Of a DNA stretch of 64,000 nt, positions 8,273-17,192 are shown piece after piece. Source of the DNA: JAEHDI01 sp035455185. GTDB taxonomy: Bacteria > Acidobacteriota > Terriglobia > Bryobacterales > Bryobacteraceae. The notes under the pieces were generated by a model, which was not told where the DNA came from, did no database searches, and worked only from the letters and a program-made list of their open reading frames with translations. Where the stretch lies: the NCBI GenBank assembly GCA_035455185.1, contig DATIFQ010000359.1:1-64000 (forward strand). Direction: 5' to 3'. The translations under genes and the position numbers were made by a program. Numbering within the stretch: position 1 is the first letter of the stretch; each line of letters begins with the position of its first letter.

Positions 8273-10065
8273 TGCCGACGGCCGCCGTGCGGCAGAGATC
8301 TTCCGCGCCAGCCGCTCTCCTCGTGACGCTGGTTTTACCGCTCGCGGCTGGTCAGGGAACGCCGCCTCGTGAGGACGTCATTCTGCGCGCGATGCACGAC
8401 GAACTGGAGCGGGCGCGAGAGCTGACTGTCGAGACGCTGGAGTCGCCCTACTACGTAGAGTATGCGCTCCACGACGGCGAAACTTTGATTATCGACGCCT
8501 CTTTGGGCGCTCTGGCGGGCGTGCGGCAGGCCCGTTTTCGGCAACCCACCGTGCAAGTGCGCGTCGGTAGCCCGCAATTCGACAACACGAACCATGTTCT
8601 CAGCGACTACATGTTCGGTGCGCGCTACGACGCCGGTCAGACACCGCTGGACAACAGTTACGATCTTCTGCGGCGATACTTCTGGCTCGCCACGGACCGG
8701 GCTTACAAATCGGCACTCGAGGTCATCGCGCGCAAGCGTGCCGCGCTCAGGAACTTCAACTCGGGCGAACAGCCGCCGGATTTCGCCAAGGCGGAGCCAT
8801 CGAAGATTATCCTCCGCGTCGAAACGGAGCAGCTCGACGTCGAGTCGTGGAAGGCCCGGCTTCGGAGTCTCTCCGCTGTGTTTACCGGCTATCCGGCAGT
8901 CGTGAGCTCGGGCGTCCAACTACAGGCCAACCAGGGCGCGTTCTACTTTGCTAACTCCGAGGGCGCCGAGGTCCGCATTCCGGAGACGCTGATCTTTCTG
9001 GAGGTTCGCGCCCGCGCACTGGCTCCCGACGGTATGATGTTGCGGGACTCGATGGTCTTCCAATCCCGTAGCGTCTCAGGCCTGCCTACGGATGCTGAAA
9101 TGCAGCGGGGCATTGAGGAGGTCGGCGACAGCCTCAAGGCACTCATCGAAGCTGCTCCGGCGAACACGTATACGGGCCCGGTTCTGTTTGAAGCCCGCGC
9201 TGCGGCCCAGATGTTTGCGGAAGTACTCGGCAGAAGCCTCGGGCTCAGGCGGAAGCCTGTTTCCGAGCCGGGCCGGCCGCTGCCGTCGCCTCCCAATGAA
9301 TTGGAAGGCCGCATAGGATCCCAGATTCTGCCTTCGTGGATGGATGTCGTCGACGATCCGGCCCAAGCGGAATGGCGCGGCAGGCCGCTGTTCGGACACT
9401 ACCTGGTGGATCTGGAGGGTGTGACGCCCAAGCCGCTGTCTCTGGTTGAGAAGGGTGTACTGAAAACCTACCTGCTCACGCGGCAGCCGGTCGGTGGATT
9501 CTCTGAATCAAACGGGCGGGCAAGGCTTCCAGGCGGTTTCGGAGTGAAGGCGCCGGGATTCGGCAACCTCTTCGTCCGGGCGAGCCAGACTGTCGCGCAG
9601 GCAGAGCTGAAGCGGCAAATGCTCGAACTTTGCCGGTTGCGGGACAAACCGTATGGGATCCTGATTCGAAAGATGGATTTCCCCTCGTCCGCTTCGCTTG
9701 AGGAGTTTCGCCGGCTGGCGCCTCGGATGTCACAGGTCGCGTCCGGCGCCCGACCGGTAAGCTTGCCGGTTCTGGTGTACCGCGTCTATCCGGACGGCAG
9801 GGAGGAACTGGTACGTGGATTGCGCTTCCGTGACCTGGCGGTTCGTTCGCTGCGGGACATTGTGGCCGCTTCCGATGAGCACCATGTTTTTGAATTCCTG
9901 GATAATAATGCGCCGTTTGCGTTGATGGGGGCAGGCGGATTTGCCGCCGAGAGCGCCGTTGTCGCCCCCGCCGTTTTGTTTGACGAACTCCAATTGGACC
10001 GGGCCGAGGAGCAGATTCCGAAACCGCCGGTTGTGCCTCCGCCACCGCTGTCCGGCACACGCTGA
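8272..10065 (+). CDS. Secreted TldD/PmbA-like protein lacking the zinc motif (TldE-like partner)
   Basis: 597 residues from ATG 8272, chosen because GGAGG lies 8 bases upstream and the ATG shares a base with the preceding TGA. A signal peptide is likely (SSAPAALLVTLVLPLAAG). The sequence parallels the upstream protein block by block (SPYYVEYALHD versus PAYYIAYAVTD, VRVGSPQFDN versus VRVGSPELDN). At the HEIFGH position it reads AEVLGR (316-321): both zinc histidines are lost and only the glutamate remains. It should therefore be inactive as a zinc protease. By analogy with TldE, which also lacks the motif, it is probably the structural partner of the upstream protein. The end of the gene abuts a LptF/LptG-like permease gene with a 2-base gap. 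Confidence 0.85.
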   Translation: MPTAAVRQRSSAPAALLVTLVLPLAAGQGTPPREDVILRAMHDELERARELTVETLESPYYVEYALHDGETLIIDASLGALAGVRQARFRQPTVQVRVGSPQFDNTNHVLSDYMFGARYDAGQTPLDNSYDLLRRYFWLATDRAYKSALEVIARKRAALRNFNSGEQPPDFAKAEPSKIILRVETEQLDVESWKARLRSLSAVFTGYPAVVSSGVQLQANQGAFYFANSEGAEVRIPETLIFLEVRARALAPDGMMLRDSMVFQSRSVSGLPTDAEMQRGIEEVGDSLKALIEAAPANTYTGPVLFEARAAAQMFAEVLGRSLGLRRKPVSEPGRPLPSPPNELEGRIGSQILPSWMDVVDDPAQAEWRGRPLFGHYLVDLEGVTPKPLSLVEKGVLKTYLLTRQPVGGFSESNGRARLPGGFGVKAPGFGNLFVRASQTVAQAELKRQMLELCRLRDKPYGILIRKMDFPSSASLEEFRRLAPRMSQVASGARPVSLPVLVYRVYPDGREELVRGLRFRDLAVRSLRDIVAASDEHHVFEFLDNNAPFALMGAGGFAAESAVVAPAVLFDELQLDRAEEQIPKPPVVPPPPLSGTR

Positions 10066-10067
10066 CT

Positions 10068-12389
10068 ATGGGCATACTCAACCGGCGGGTCTTTCGCGAG
10101 ATTGCTTCCGGGGCGTTACTAGGGGGCGTTCTCTTCACTTTCGTCCTCTTTCTACAGCGAATCGGCCGGCTTTTTGAGCTGCTGGTCCGCAGTTCGGCAT
10201 CTCCCTCGACGGTGGCCGAACTTTTTGCCCTGGTCCTCCCGCCCACCTTACCGTTTACCGTCCCGATTGGCGTTCTGGTTGGGATCCTGTTGGGCCTGAG
10301 CCGGATGTCGAGCGACGGGGAAATCACGGCGATGCGGTCGGCAGGAATTCCCAGCCGGCGCCTCCTTTCCCCCGTGATTCTGTTCGCCGCCTTCGCCACC
10401 GCGATCACGGCGGCTGCTTCCTTATGGCTTACCCCCTGGTCGATCCGGGAGACCTATCGAATCGTGAACCGGCTGGCGGCGGCGCAGTTGACGGCGGAGA
10501 TCCAGCCGCGAGTGTTCGAGGAGCAATTCCCAAACAAGATCCTCTACGTCGCCGACGTCATCTCGGGGCCTAAGGTCCGCTGGCGCAACGTCTTCATGGC
10601 TGATCTGACTCCCCCCGCGGAGCGCCGGGCCGGCGCCGGAGAAACCGGCGAGGGCCCGCGGATTACTGTCGCTCGCGAAGCCATCGCCGTTCCGGACGTG
10701 GCGCGGAACACCATCCAGCTTTCGATGATCGACGGCAGTACGCACGAGGCGGCAAAGGACCCCGCGGAGTACTACAACAGCGCCTTCCCGCGAGGAGATC
10801 AGGTCCTTGACGCATCGCCGCCTGACGAGAGGCGAGCCCGTCCGTTTCAGGAAACGGATACGCCGCCGCTGTTCCGGATCGCGAAGGATTCCGTGGACGC
10901 GCGCATCGAACTGCATCAGCGGCTGGCACTCCCGCCGGCCTGCATCCTCCTAGCTCTGGTGGGGTTACCACTCGGCGTCTCGGTCCGCAAAGCCGGAAAG
11001 TCGTCGGCGCTCGTGCTGACGGTGTTCCTTGCATTCCTGTATTACATGGGTCTGATCAGCCTGATCGGGCTGGCACGAGAGAAGACGCTTCCGGTCGAGT
11101 TGGCAGTCTGGACTCCCAACGCGTTGTTCGCGTTGGGCGGACTGCTGCTGGCATGGCGCCTCGAGAAGCCTGGCGACCGGGACGTCGTCGGCGCAATTCG
11201 TGGCCGACTTGGCTCAGCGTGGAGGTGGTTGCGGGAGCGGTTTGTGCATACCAAGAACGGTCTCCGCAGCGACGCCACCGCCGGCCGCATGCCCCTGCTT
11301 CCACAGGTTCTGGATACGTACATTCTTTCGAGTTTCCTTGTTTTTCTGACTCTCTCGCTCACCAGCTTCGTACTGATGACCCACGTGTTCACGTTCTTCG
11401 AGCTCCTCGGCGACATCATCAAAAACCACATCCCAATGACGCGCGTGCTCACCTACCTGGTTTTCCTGACGCCGAAGCTCATCTATGACTCGACGCCTGT
11501 CAGCGTGATGGTCGCTGTGCTGGTGACCTTCGGGGTACTTACGAAGCACAACGAGGTGATCGCCTTTCGGGCATGCGGAGTAAGTATTCATCGGCTGGCA
11601 ATCCCGATCATGCTGGCGAGCACACTCTTAAGCGTCACCCTGTTCGCGTTCGACTACTATTACATTCCGCACTCGAACCGGATTCAGGACGCCATCCGCG
11701 CCGAGATCAAAGGGCGCCCGGTGCAAACGTACCTGCGACCCGACCGGAAATGGATCTTCGGGCAGGGACCGCGGATCTACTACTATCGGTACTTTGACCC
11801 TGTCGCGAACATGATGGCGGGTGTCAGTGTGTTCTACCTCGAGCCCGGTTCGTTCCGCCTCCGGCGACATATAACGGCGGAGCAGGCGCGCTGGTCTCCG
11901 ACCCTGAGAACCTGGGTGTTCGAGAACGGCTGGAGCCGCGACATTCGCGGGATTCAGGAGTCTAACTTCCAGCAGTTCCAGGCGACGACTTTTCCGGAGT
12001 TGAACGAGCCGCCCGGCTGGTTTCTCAAGGAGGTCAAGCAGGACAAGCAGATGAACTTCCAGGAACTGTCAGCTTACATCGGGGAACTTCGCCAAAGCGG
12101 CTTCGATACGGTCCGGTTGAGTGTCCAGTTCCACAAGAAGTTCTCCGTGCCCCTGTTTGCGCTGATCCTCGCCATGATTTCCTTCCCGTTCGCATTCGTT
12201 GCCGGGAATCGTGGAGCGTTGGCGGGCGTTGGCGTAAGTTTCGGTATTGCAATCGCTTACTGGGCCGTCAGCCAGCTTTTTGAACAGATTGGGAACGTCA
12301 ATCAGTTGCCGGCTACCCTAGCTGCTTGGGCACCGGACGCCGTGTTCTCCCTTGCTGGGATGTACCTGATCGCCCGGATGAGAACCTGA
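10068..12389 (+). CDS. Fused LptF-LptG type lipopolysaccharide export permease
   Basis: 773 residues containing two complete YjgP/YjgQ-type units in tandem. The first (about 1-385) starts with NRRVFREIASGALLGG and has three helices, a periplasmic segment and three more helices; the second starts near residue 410 (PLLPQVLDTYILSSFLVF) and repeats the plan. LptF and LptG are normally separate proteins forming the inner-membrane channel of the LptB2FG ABC exporter that extracts LPS and passes it to LptC. Here one chain would supply both halves. No LptB ATPase, LptC or LptA is in the window. The gene follows the TldD-like pair closely and is probably co-transcribed with it. The fold assignment is firm; the order of F-like and G-like halves is not. 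Confidence 0.88.
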   Translation: MGILNRRVFREIASGALLGGVLFTFVLFLQRIGRLFELLVRSSASPSTVAELFALVLPPTLPFTVPIGVLVGILLGLSRMSSDGEITAMRSAGIPSRRLLSPVILFAAFATAITAAASLWLTPWSIRETYRIVNRLAAAQLTAEIQPRVFEEQFPNKILYVADVISGPKVRWRNVFMADLTPPAERRAGAGETGEGPRITVAREAIAVPDVARNTIQLSMIDGSTHEAAKDPAEYYNSAFPRGDQVLDASPPDERRARPFQETDTPPLFRIAKDSVDARIELHQRLALPPACILLALVGLPLGVSVRKAGKSSALVLTVFLAFLYYMGLISLIGLAREKTLPVELAVWTPNALFALGGLLLAWRLEKPGDRDVVGAIRGRLGSAWRWLRERFVHTKNGLRSDATAGRMPLLPQVLDTYILSSFLVFLTLSLTSFVLMTHVFTFFELLGDIIKNHIPMTRVLTYLVFLTPKLIYDSTPVSVMVAVLVTFGVLTKHNEVIAFRACGVSIHRLAIPIMLASTLLSVTLFAFDYYYIPHSNRIQDAIRAEIKGRPVQTYLRPDRKWIFGQGPRIYYYRYFDPVANMMAGVSVFYLEPGSFRLRRHITAEQARWSPTLRTWVFENGWSRDIRGIQESNFQQFQATTFPELNEPPGWFLKEVKQDKQMNFQELSAYIGELRQSGFDTVRLSVQFHKKFSVPLFALILAMISFPFAFVAGNRGALAGVGVSFGIAIAYWAVSQLFEQIGNVNQLPATLAAWAPDAVFSLAGMYLIARMRT

Positions 12390-12478
12390 GAGCGGCCCGA
12401 GGGGCCAGAGCTAATCTCCGAGTACCAGGTACTAGGACTGTTTGGTGGTCCGCTAGGGGCCTATTTGCCTTGGTTTCC

Positions 12479-12507
12479 TTGACAACAGCAGCGAAATGCA
12501 GCAGAAT
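12479..12507 (+). promoter_or_regulatory. Promoter of PEP-CTERM protein gene
   Basis: A perfect -35 TTGACA at 12479-12484 is followed, after 17 bases, by CAGAAT at 12502-12507, which matches the -10 consensus at four of six positions. The predicted transcript would start near 12514 with a leader of about 70 bases before the coding start at 12583. Confidence 0.5.
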
Positions 12508-12582
12508 TTCAGAGTACGGTTGGGATTACCGCGCACGGAAGCTGTCGACAGACTATTTAGTGAAAGCGAGGAGATGAAACCA

Positions 12583-13263
12583 ATGACACGGGCGCTTATG
12601 TTTCTGCTGGTTGGGTTGCTGGCTGCCGGGTCCGCAGCGTTCGCCGCTCCAATCTACTTCAATGACTTTCAGAGTAGCGTTGGCGCGGGGTGGTCAAATA
12701 CGACGACTTCCACTACGCCGGCCGGCTGCACAACGTGCACGACCTACCTTGGACAGTTCGGCAACCAGAGCGTCACTCTCACGCTCACCGGTTTGCCGAC
12801 AAGCACTCAGCTTACCATCTCGTTCGACGAATTCATCATCCGCTCGTGGGACGGAAACGGGGAACAGGGCTTTGGACCTGATACAGCCGCGTTCTCGATT
12901 GGGGGCGCCAATACTCTGACCACGACGTTCGCAAACGGCCTGGTAGGGAATACGCAGAACTATCCTACCGCAGGCAGCGCCGCACAGACGGGCGCCGCTC
13001 AGGTCAACACCCTCGGCTACACTTTCATAGGAGTGCCGCGAGACTCGATTTACGCGCTGTCCTTCAATTGGTTCAACACGAGTTCTACCCAAACGTTTAC
13101 TTGGAGTGCAAGCGGTCTCCAGGAACTTGCCGACGAATCGTGGGGGATCGACAACGTTTCCGTTAGCGGGCCCGACGAGGCGATTCCCGAGCCGGGTACG
13201 GCGCTCCTGCTCGGCAGTGGGGTGCTGGCGTTCCTTCTCTATCGCCGGCGTCGCAGCGCGTAG
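12583..13263 (+). CDS. PEP-CTERM sorting domain-containing secreted protein
   Basis: 226 residues. The N-terminus is a signal peptide (LMFLLVGLLAAGSAAFA). The C-terminus has the full PEP-CTERM tripartite signal: IPEPGT, a hydrophobic stretch (ALLLGSGVLAFLLY) and a basic tail (RRRRSA). Such proteins are processed by an exosortase/archaeosortase and delivered to the cell surface or exopolysaccharide matrix. The middle is rich in Ser, Thr and Asn with short beta-like segments and a CTTC pair; I do not recognise a catalytic domain. ATG 12583 has GAGGAG nine bases upstream; an ATG at 12574 touches that motif and is less likely. No exosortase gene lies in the window. The gene has its own promoter and terminator. 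Confidence 0.85.
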   Translation: MTRALMFLLVGLLAAGSAAFAAPIYFNDFQSSVGAGWSNTTTSTTPAGCTTCTTYLGQFGNQSVTLTLTGLPTSTQLTISFDEFIIRSWDGNGEQGFGPDTAAFSIGGANTLTTTFANGLVGNTQNYPTAGSAAQTGAAQVNTLGYTFIGVPRDSIYALSFNWFNTSSTQTFTWSASGLQELADESWGIDNVSVSGPDEAIPEPGTALLLGSGVLAFLLYRRRRSA

Positions 13264-13291
13264 GCCCCCAGTCAGGCGAGAACGTTTCCAG

Positions 13292-13332
13292 ATCCCGGGT
13301 TCTTCCGAAAGGCGGCCCGGGATTTGTATTTC
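13292..13332 (+). terminator. Rho-independent terminator after PEP-CTERM gene
   Basis: An 8-bp perfect stem ATCCCGGG (13292-13299) / CCCGGGAT (13316-13323) encloses a 16-base loop and is followed by a T-rich run (TTGTATTTCTT). It begins 28 bases after the stop codon. Confidence 0.7.
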
Positions 13333-13459
13333 TTGCTTGCCCGCCCGTCGAGCGGCGCTTGCATCGAGTGATCGGCAATTGCTACCATCGCAGTTTCCTG
13401 GGCAGTCCTCAGCGCAAGGATTTCGTCTGCGCTTCGCTGCGGCCTGACCGTTCGCTGAT

Positions 13460-14485
13460 ATGCGCAAAGTTCCCCTCGCAGAATCCCTGAAGATTATCGG
13501 CCGCGGTTCGCTGAACTGGATTGCGGAGCGGCCGATCGTCGTGTCGTTTGAAGTGACCGACGCCTGCACCTGCTACTGCCGGCATTGCGATCACGGGGGA
13601 CCTAGAGACGGATCACGCAATCTTAAGGCTTCGGACTTCCGGCGCTACGTGGATGCACTGCGCCCGTGCGTGGTACAGGTTTCCGGCGGCGAGCCGCTGA
13701 TGAGACGGGACATCGTTGACATTGTCCGTAGTATCAAGTCTGACGGACGGATCCCCTACACGATTCTGGTTTCCAACTGGTCGGAGATGACCGAGGAGAT
13801 CTACCTGAAACTCCACAAAGCGGGAGTCGACCAGTTTTCTGTCAGCCTCGATTTCCCAGACAACAGACACGATGATTTCCGCGGCTATCCTGGCCTCTAT
13901 TCGCATCTGAGCGATCTCGTCCCACGGCTCGCAAAGTACGGTTACGATGACATCGTGCTGAACTCCTGCATCACGAGCGTGAATGTCCGAGAGATCAACG
14001 CGATGGCCGACAAAGCGCAAGAGTGGGGCGTCAACATTTGCTATAGCGCATACTCCGCCCGGAGAACCGGCTGCCGGGATTACTTCCTCAATACGAGCGA
14101 GGAACTGGAAACCCTGAACCAAGAATTGAACCGGGTGGAATCGCGGCGAGACGAAAGCAACTGGATTGTTAACGCCACCACGACGCTGGAGGCAACCCGG
14201 CGCTATTTTGAGAATCGGGGCGCTCCTGGCTGCAAAGCAGGTCTGCGGTTCCTTGTGGTGACCGCGGACGGCCAGCTTCAACCTTGCTCGATGCAGTTCA
14301 AGCGCTATCCTCTGCAGGAACAGGCTCGAATGGTCCAGGAGTTCACCGCCAACAACACTTGCGACGAATGCTACGTCTCAATCCGTTCCTACCTCGACAA
14401 GTCGTTTCCTCAACTTCTGTGGGAAAACGTCGCCGGCTTCCTGTCGTTCAAGGCCGGTACACGCGCTCGTAGTTCCGGGAATTGA
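13460..14485 (+). CDS. Radical SAM protein
   Basis: 341 residues. The CX3CX2C ligands are Cys36, Cys40 and Cys43, in CTCYCRHC with one extra cysteine at 38. The SAM-binding motif is VSGGEPLM. The C-terminal third has GAPGCKAGLRFLVV, a CSM segment and CDECYV, which fits a reduced SPASM/Twitch-like cluster region. The barrel core is followed by a short C-terminal extension. Substrate is not deducible. It is a single-gene unit on the plus strand whose stop lies 7 bases from the stop of the convergent treT-like gene. It differs from the other two radical SAM proteins of the window outside the core motifs. Confidence 0.88.
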   Translation: MRKVPLAESLKIIGRGSLNWIAERPIVVSFEVTDACTCYCRHCDHGGPRDGSRNLKASDFRRYVDALRPCVVQVSGGEPLMRRDIVDIVRSIKSDGRIPYTILVSNWSEMTEEIYLKLHKAGVDQFSVSLDFPDNRHDDFRGYPGLYSHLSDLVPRLAKYGYDDIVLNSCITSVNVREINAMADKAQEWGVNICYSAYSARRTGCRDYFLNTSEELETLNQELNRVESRRDESNWIVNATTTLEATRRYFENRGAPGCKAGLRFLVVTADGQLQPCSMQFKRYPLQEQARMVQEFTANNTCDECYVSIRSYLDKSFPQLLWENVAGFLSFKAGTRARSSGN

Positions 14486-14492
14486 CGCAGGG

Positions 14493-15722
14493 CTAGCCGA
14501 GGAACACGATGTGCTCGTCGGGATAATCGAGCGCAAGCATCATGAGCATGTAGTCTTTCAGGTGGCGGGTCAGCAGGAAATTCTGTTTTACGTGCTGATG
14601 GCCGTTTTCCCCCAGCCACCGGCAGAGTTCCGGATCGCGCAATAGCTGGACCGTCCGTTGCGCCGCCCCTTCGGGCGAGTGGATCAGAAACCCGGTGATG
14701 CCGTTGATGATCTGCTGTTTGATGCCTCCGACCGCGCCACCAATCACCGGCTTCTTTTTCCAGAGCGCCTCGCTTACGGTCAGGCCAAAGCCTTCCCGGA
14801 TCGATTTCTGCATCACGACGGTGGAAGCGCGGACAAGCGCGTTGATCTCCAGGTCGCTGAACGGAGGCAGCAGGAGAACATGGATGTCCGGATCCTCCCC
14901 GGCACGCTCCTGAACTTCCTGGAGCACCTGCGCACCCTCCGGGTCATCGGGGGCGCCTCCACCGGCCAGAACCAACTGGCAATCGACCCGCTTCCTCGTC
15001 ATGCGGTAGGCGGCAATCACGCCAAGGGGATCCTTGAGGCGATCAAACCGGGAAATCTGCGTCACGATCGGACGATCCGGATCGAGACCGAACTTCGCGA
15101 GCACCGTGTCGATGCAGCCCGGCTCGAGATCGCGGTTCTTGTCGCTCAGCGGGTCGATCGATGGCGCGACCATGTACTGCGGGATCGGCAACTCCTGTGC
15201 GAAATCGGGCATCGAGAAAATCGCCGCGTTGTATTGCTCGACGTAAGGTCGCAGGAAAGCCCAAACCTCGGGATTCGGCGCCGAGACGTCAATGTGGCAG
15301 CGCCACGTCCACTTGCGACCGATTTCCGGCTTGCGAAGAATGAGTCCGGCGGGTTGCGGGTCGTGAATCAGCACGACATCTCCGGTGAACTCCATCTCGC
15401 GCAGGTTTACCTCCGTGTTCGCGCGAAAAACCTCGAACATTCGGTTCGTGACTTCCTGCGGGTCTCCGTGCAGGGCATTATGGAAAGCCTTCGTCACTTC
15501 GAAGAATTCCTGGTCGCCCTTGATCACGTCCCAGCGAGCGTCGACACCGACTTCGCGCAATAGCGGTACCAGCCTCGTTAGAATCTCGGCAACACCTCCA
15601 CCCACCGGCGTCGAGTTGATGTTTTGAAGGCAGCGGCCCCGTACACGGTCCGCTACAACCTGGATCTCCTCGATGACTTCCGGACCAACAATCTCCTCGT
15701 AGTCTTTCAGCTTGCGAGCCAT
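14493..15722 (-). CDS. treT: Trehalose synthase / GT4 glycosyltransferase (TreT-like)
   Basis: 409 residues with GT-B fold signatures: an N-terminal NSTPVGGGVAEIL glycine loop, IHDPQPAGL, and the C-terminal nucleotide-sugar site with SIREGFGLTVSEALW, the E(x7)E region of GT4 enzymes. TreT transfers glucose from an NDP-glucose to glucose to make trehalose and can run in reverse. It is the last gene of a minus-strand operon with otsA, otsB and a DUF5752-like gene; one base separates it from the stop of that gene. An operon with both the OtsAB and TreT routes suggests either redundancy or use of TreT for trehalose breakdown to NDP-glucose. Assignment is by whole-length similarity from memory; substrate is not proven. 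Confidence 0.82.
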   Translation of the reverse strand: MARKLKDYEEIVGPEVIEEIQVVADRVRGRCLQNINSTPVGGGVAEILTRLVPLLREVGVDARWDVIKGDQEFFEVTKAFHNALHGDPQEVTNRMFEVFRANTEVNLREMEFTGDVVLIHDPQPAGLILRKPEIGRKWTWRCHIDVSAPNPEVWAFLRPYVEQYNAAIFSMPDFAQELPIPQYMVAPSIDPLSDKNRDLEPGCIDTVLAKFGLDPDRPIVTQISRFDRLKDPLGVIAAYRMTRKRVDCQLVLAGGGAPDDPEGAQVLQEVQERAGEDPDIHVLLLPPFSDLEINALVRASTVVMQKSIREGFGLTVSEALWKKKPVIGGAVGGIKQQIINGITGFLIHSPEGAAQRTVQLLRDPELCRWLGENGHQHVKQNFLLTRHLKDYMLMMLALDYPDEHIVFLG

Positions 15723-15723
15723 G

Positions 15724-16377
15724 TTACGCTACTTCGTGCCGGCTGCCGCAGCGGATCATCTCGTCGCGGAGTTCGTCCAGCGTCATGCCGTAGGGATCGA
15801 GCTGGTCGATCTCCCGGGCCAGTGCCTCCTGACCGCGGTAGCACAACCACTGTGAGAAATCGTTCGTCGGTTCGCCAAGGCGGAGACGTGCCTGGAAAAA
15901 GTGGAAGAACAGAGACACGTTTGAGACACGCCGCAAGGTCGAGAAAAACTCGGGAACATCGTCCGCCACCAGACCTGTGGGCATGACAAAGCTCTGCGAC
16001 TCGCAGAAGTGGAATTCCTCACCTGGGCGGCACGAACGGGTGTCACCGGCATCCGCGCGCAGCTGGCTTTCGATGCGAGCGAGCAGTTCCTCCCGAATCT
16101 GTCGGACGGTCGTACAGGCGAGCAGATCGACGGCCGTCAGTTCCTCGGACAGCCGCCTGTACTGGAGCGCATCTCCGACCCAGTTCGCGAACTCGTTATG
16201 GTAGACAGGCTTCTCAAAATGATGCGAGAGGAACTGGTGATGCGTATGGTAGAAAACCGAGGCACCTGACACATCGCTCAGGTGGTGCGCCAGTTCGTCG
16301 AGGGTTCTCGCCCTGCGGCTGGTGAGCCGCACCAGGCGGCGTTCGGTGTAAAACGTGAATGGGGACATTTCGTTCAC
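15724..16377 (-). CDS. DUF5752-like protein of the trehalose operon
   Basis: 217 residues. The sequence is rich in aromatic residues and histidines (SVFYHTHHQFLSHHFEKPVYHNEFANW) and appears soluble, with no signal peptide. It resembles the DUF5752 family, whose members occur beside trehalose or glycogen genes; the function is unknown. I place the start at GTG ending at 16377: it forms a GTGA overlap with the otsB stop and has GGGGAG 8-10 bases upstream. An ATG at 16398 lacks a ribosome binding site. The gene sits between otsB and treT, which points to a role in trehalose metabolism or its control. Confidence 0.72.
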   Translation of the reverse strand: MNEMSPFTFYTERRLVRLTSRRARTLDELAHHLSDVSGASVFYHTHHQFLSHHFEKPVYHNEFANWVGDALQYRRLSEELTAVDLLACTTVRQIREELLARIESQLRADAGDTRSCRPGEEFHFCESQSFVMPTGLVADDVPEFFSTLRRVSNVSLFFHFFQARLRLGEPTNDFSQWLCYRGQEALAREIDQLDPYGMTLDELRDEMIRCGSRHEVA

Positions 16378-17192
16378 TGACAGGTCTCCCCGATCCATTT
16401 AAGAAATTGTCCGACGTCATCCGGCCCGGCGACATAGTACGCCGCGGCGGTCCCTAGCGGGTCGCCCACTTTCACGGTCACCCCGCCGGGAAGCGCCGCA
16501 AACGCATCTTCGTCGGTTTGGTCATCCCCGGCGCAGATCGGCAACACCGTCTCCCCGTCTGCCAGCCGCGAGCATAGCCACAAAGCCGCCGAACCCTTGT
16601 TCCAGTCGACCGCGGGGCGCACCTCACAGATCATCTTTCCCATCCGGAGGGCGAGGCCACGATCGCGCCGGACGACCTCGTCCCAGACGGCCTCAATCAC
16701 TCGATTTTGCGACTCAGGAGCGTTCCGGTAATGGACAGCGGCGGTAAGTCCCTTGTCCTCCACTTCAACGCCCGGCACTCCCCGGAGTCGCCTTGAAAGA
16801 GACATACAGGCCCCCGCGATCAACGGACGGAGCCGTTCGGCTTCGGGCTGGACGAATCGGAAACCCGGGCCTTCGATTTCGAGCCCGTGATTGCCCGCAT
16901 AGGTCAGGCCCGGGATGCCGACGCGTGTTCGAACGTCATCCAAAGCCCGGCCACTGATTACCGCCGGCAGAGTGCTCCGGGATCCCACCAGAGATACGAG
17001 CAAATCCCGAACTGGCAGCGGAAGGCGGGCAGCCGATGGATCCGCGACAATCGGCGCCAACGTTCCATCGAAATCGAGCAGCAGTAGAAGGCGCCCGGAA
17101 TTCTGGATGCGTGCACGGATTTCGTCAATACGCTCCCAGAGAGGGTGCGCCACGTCAGGCTTAGTGGACGGCGGCTTCAAAGTGGCTAACAT
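16374..17192 (-). CDS. otsB: Trehalose-6-phosphate phosphatase
   Basis: 272 residues, HAD superfamily. Motif I is LLLDFDGTLAPI (nucleophile and acid aspartates in DFDGT), motif II includes VISGR, and motif III/IV is CAGDDQTDEDAF. It removes phosphate from trehalose 6-phosphate to release trehalose in the cytoplasm. GGAG lies 8 bases before the ATG. The start overlaps the end of otsA by 32 bases, and the stop overlaps the next gene by 4 bases, so translation of the whole operon appears coupled. Confidence 0.92.
   Translation of the reverse strand: MLATLKPPSTKPDVAHPLWERIDEIRARIQNSGRLLLLLDFDGTLAPIVADPSAARLPLPVRDLLVSLVGSRSTLPAVISGRALDDVRTRVGIPGLTYAGNHGLEIEGPGFRFVQPEAERLRPLIAGACMSLSRRLRGVPGVEVEDKGLTAAVHYRNAPESQNRVIEAVWDEVVRRDRGLALRMGKMICEVRPAVDWNKGSAALWLCSRLADGETVLPICAGDDQTDEDAFAALPGGVTVKVGDPLGTAAAYYVAGPDDVGQFLKWIGETCQ

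Noticed and set aside
12394..12433. Short GGCCC/GGGCC hairpin and an AGTACC palindrome after the LptF-LptG fusion
   Set aside because: The stems are only 5-6 bp and have no T-run; not enough to call a terminator or operator.
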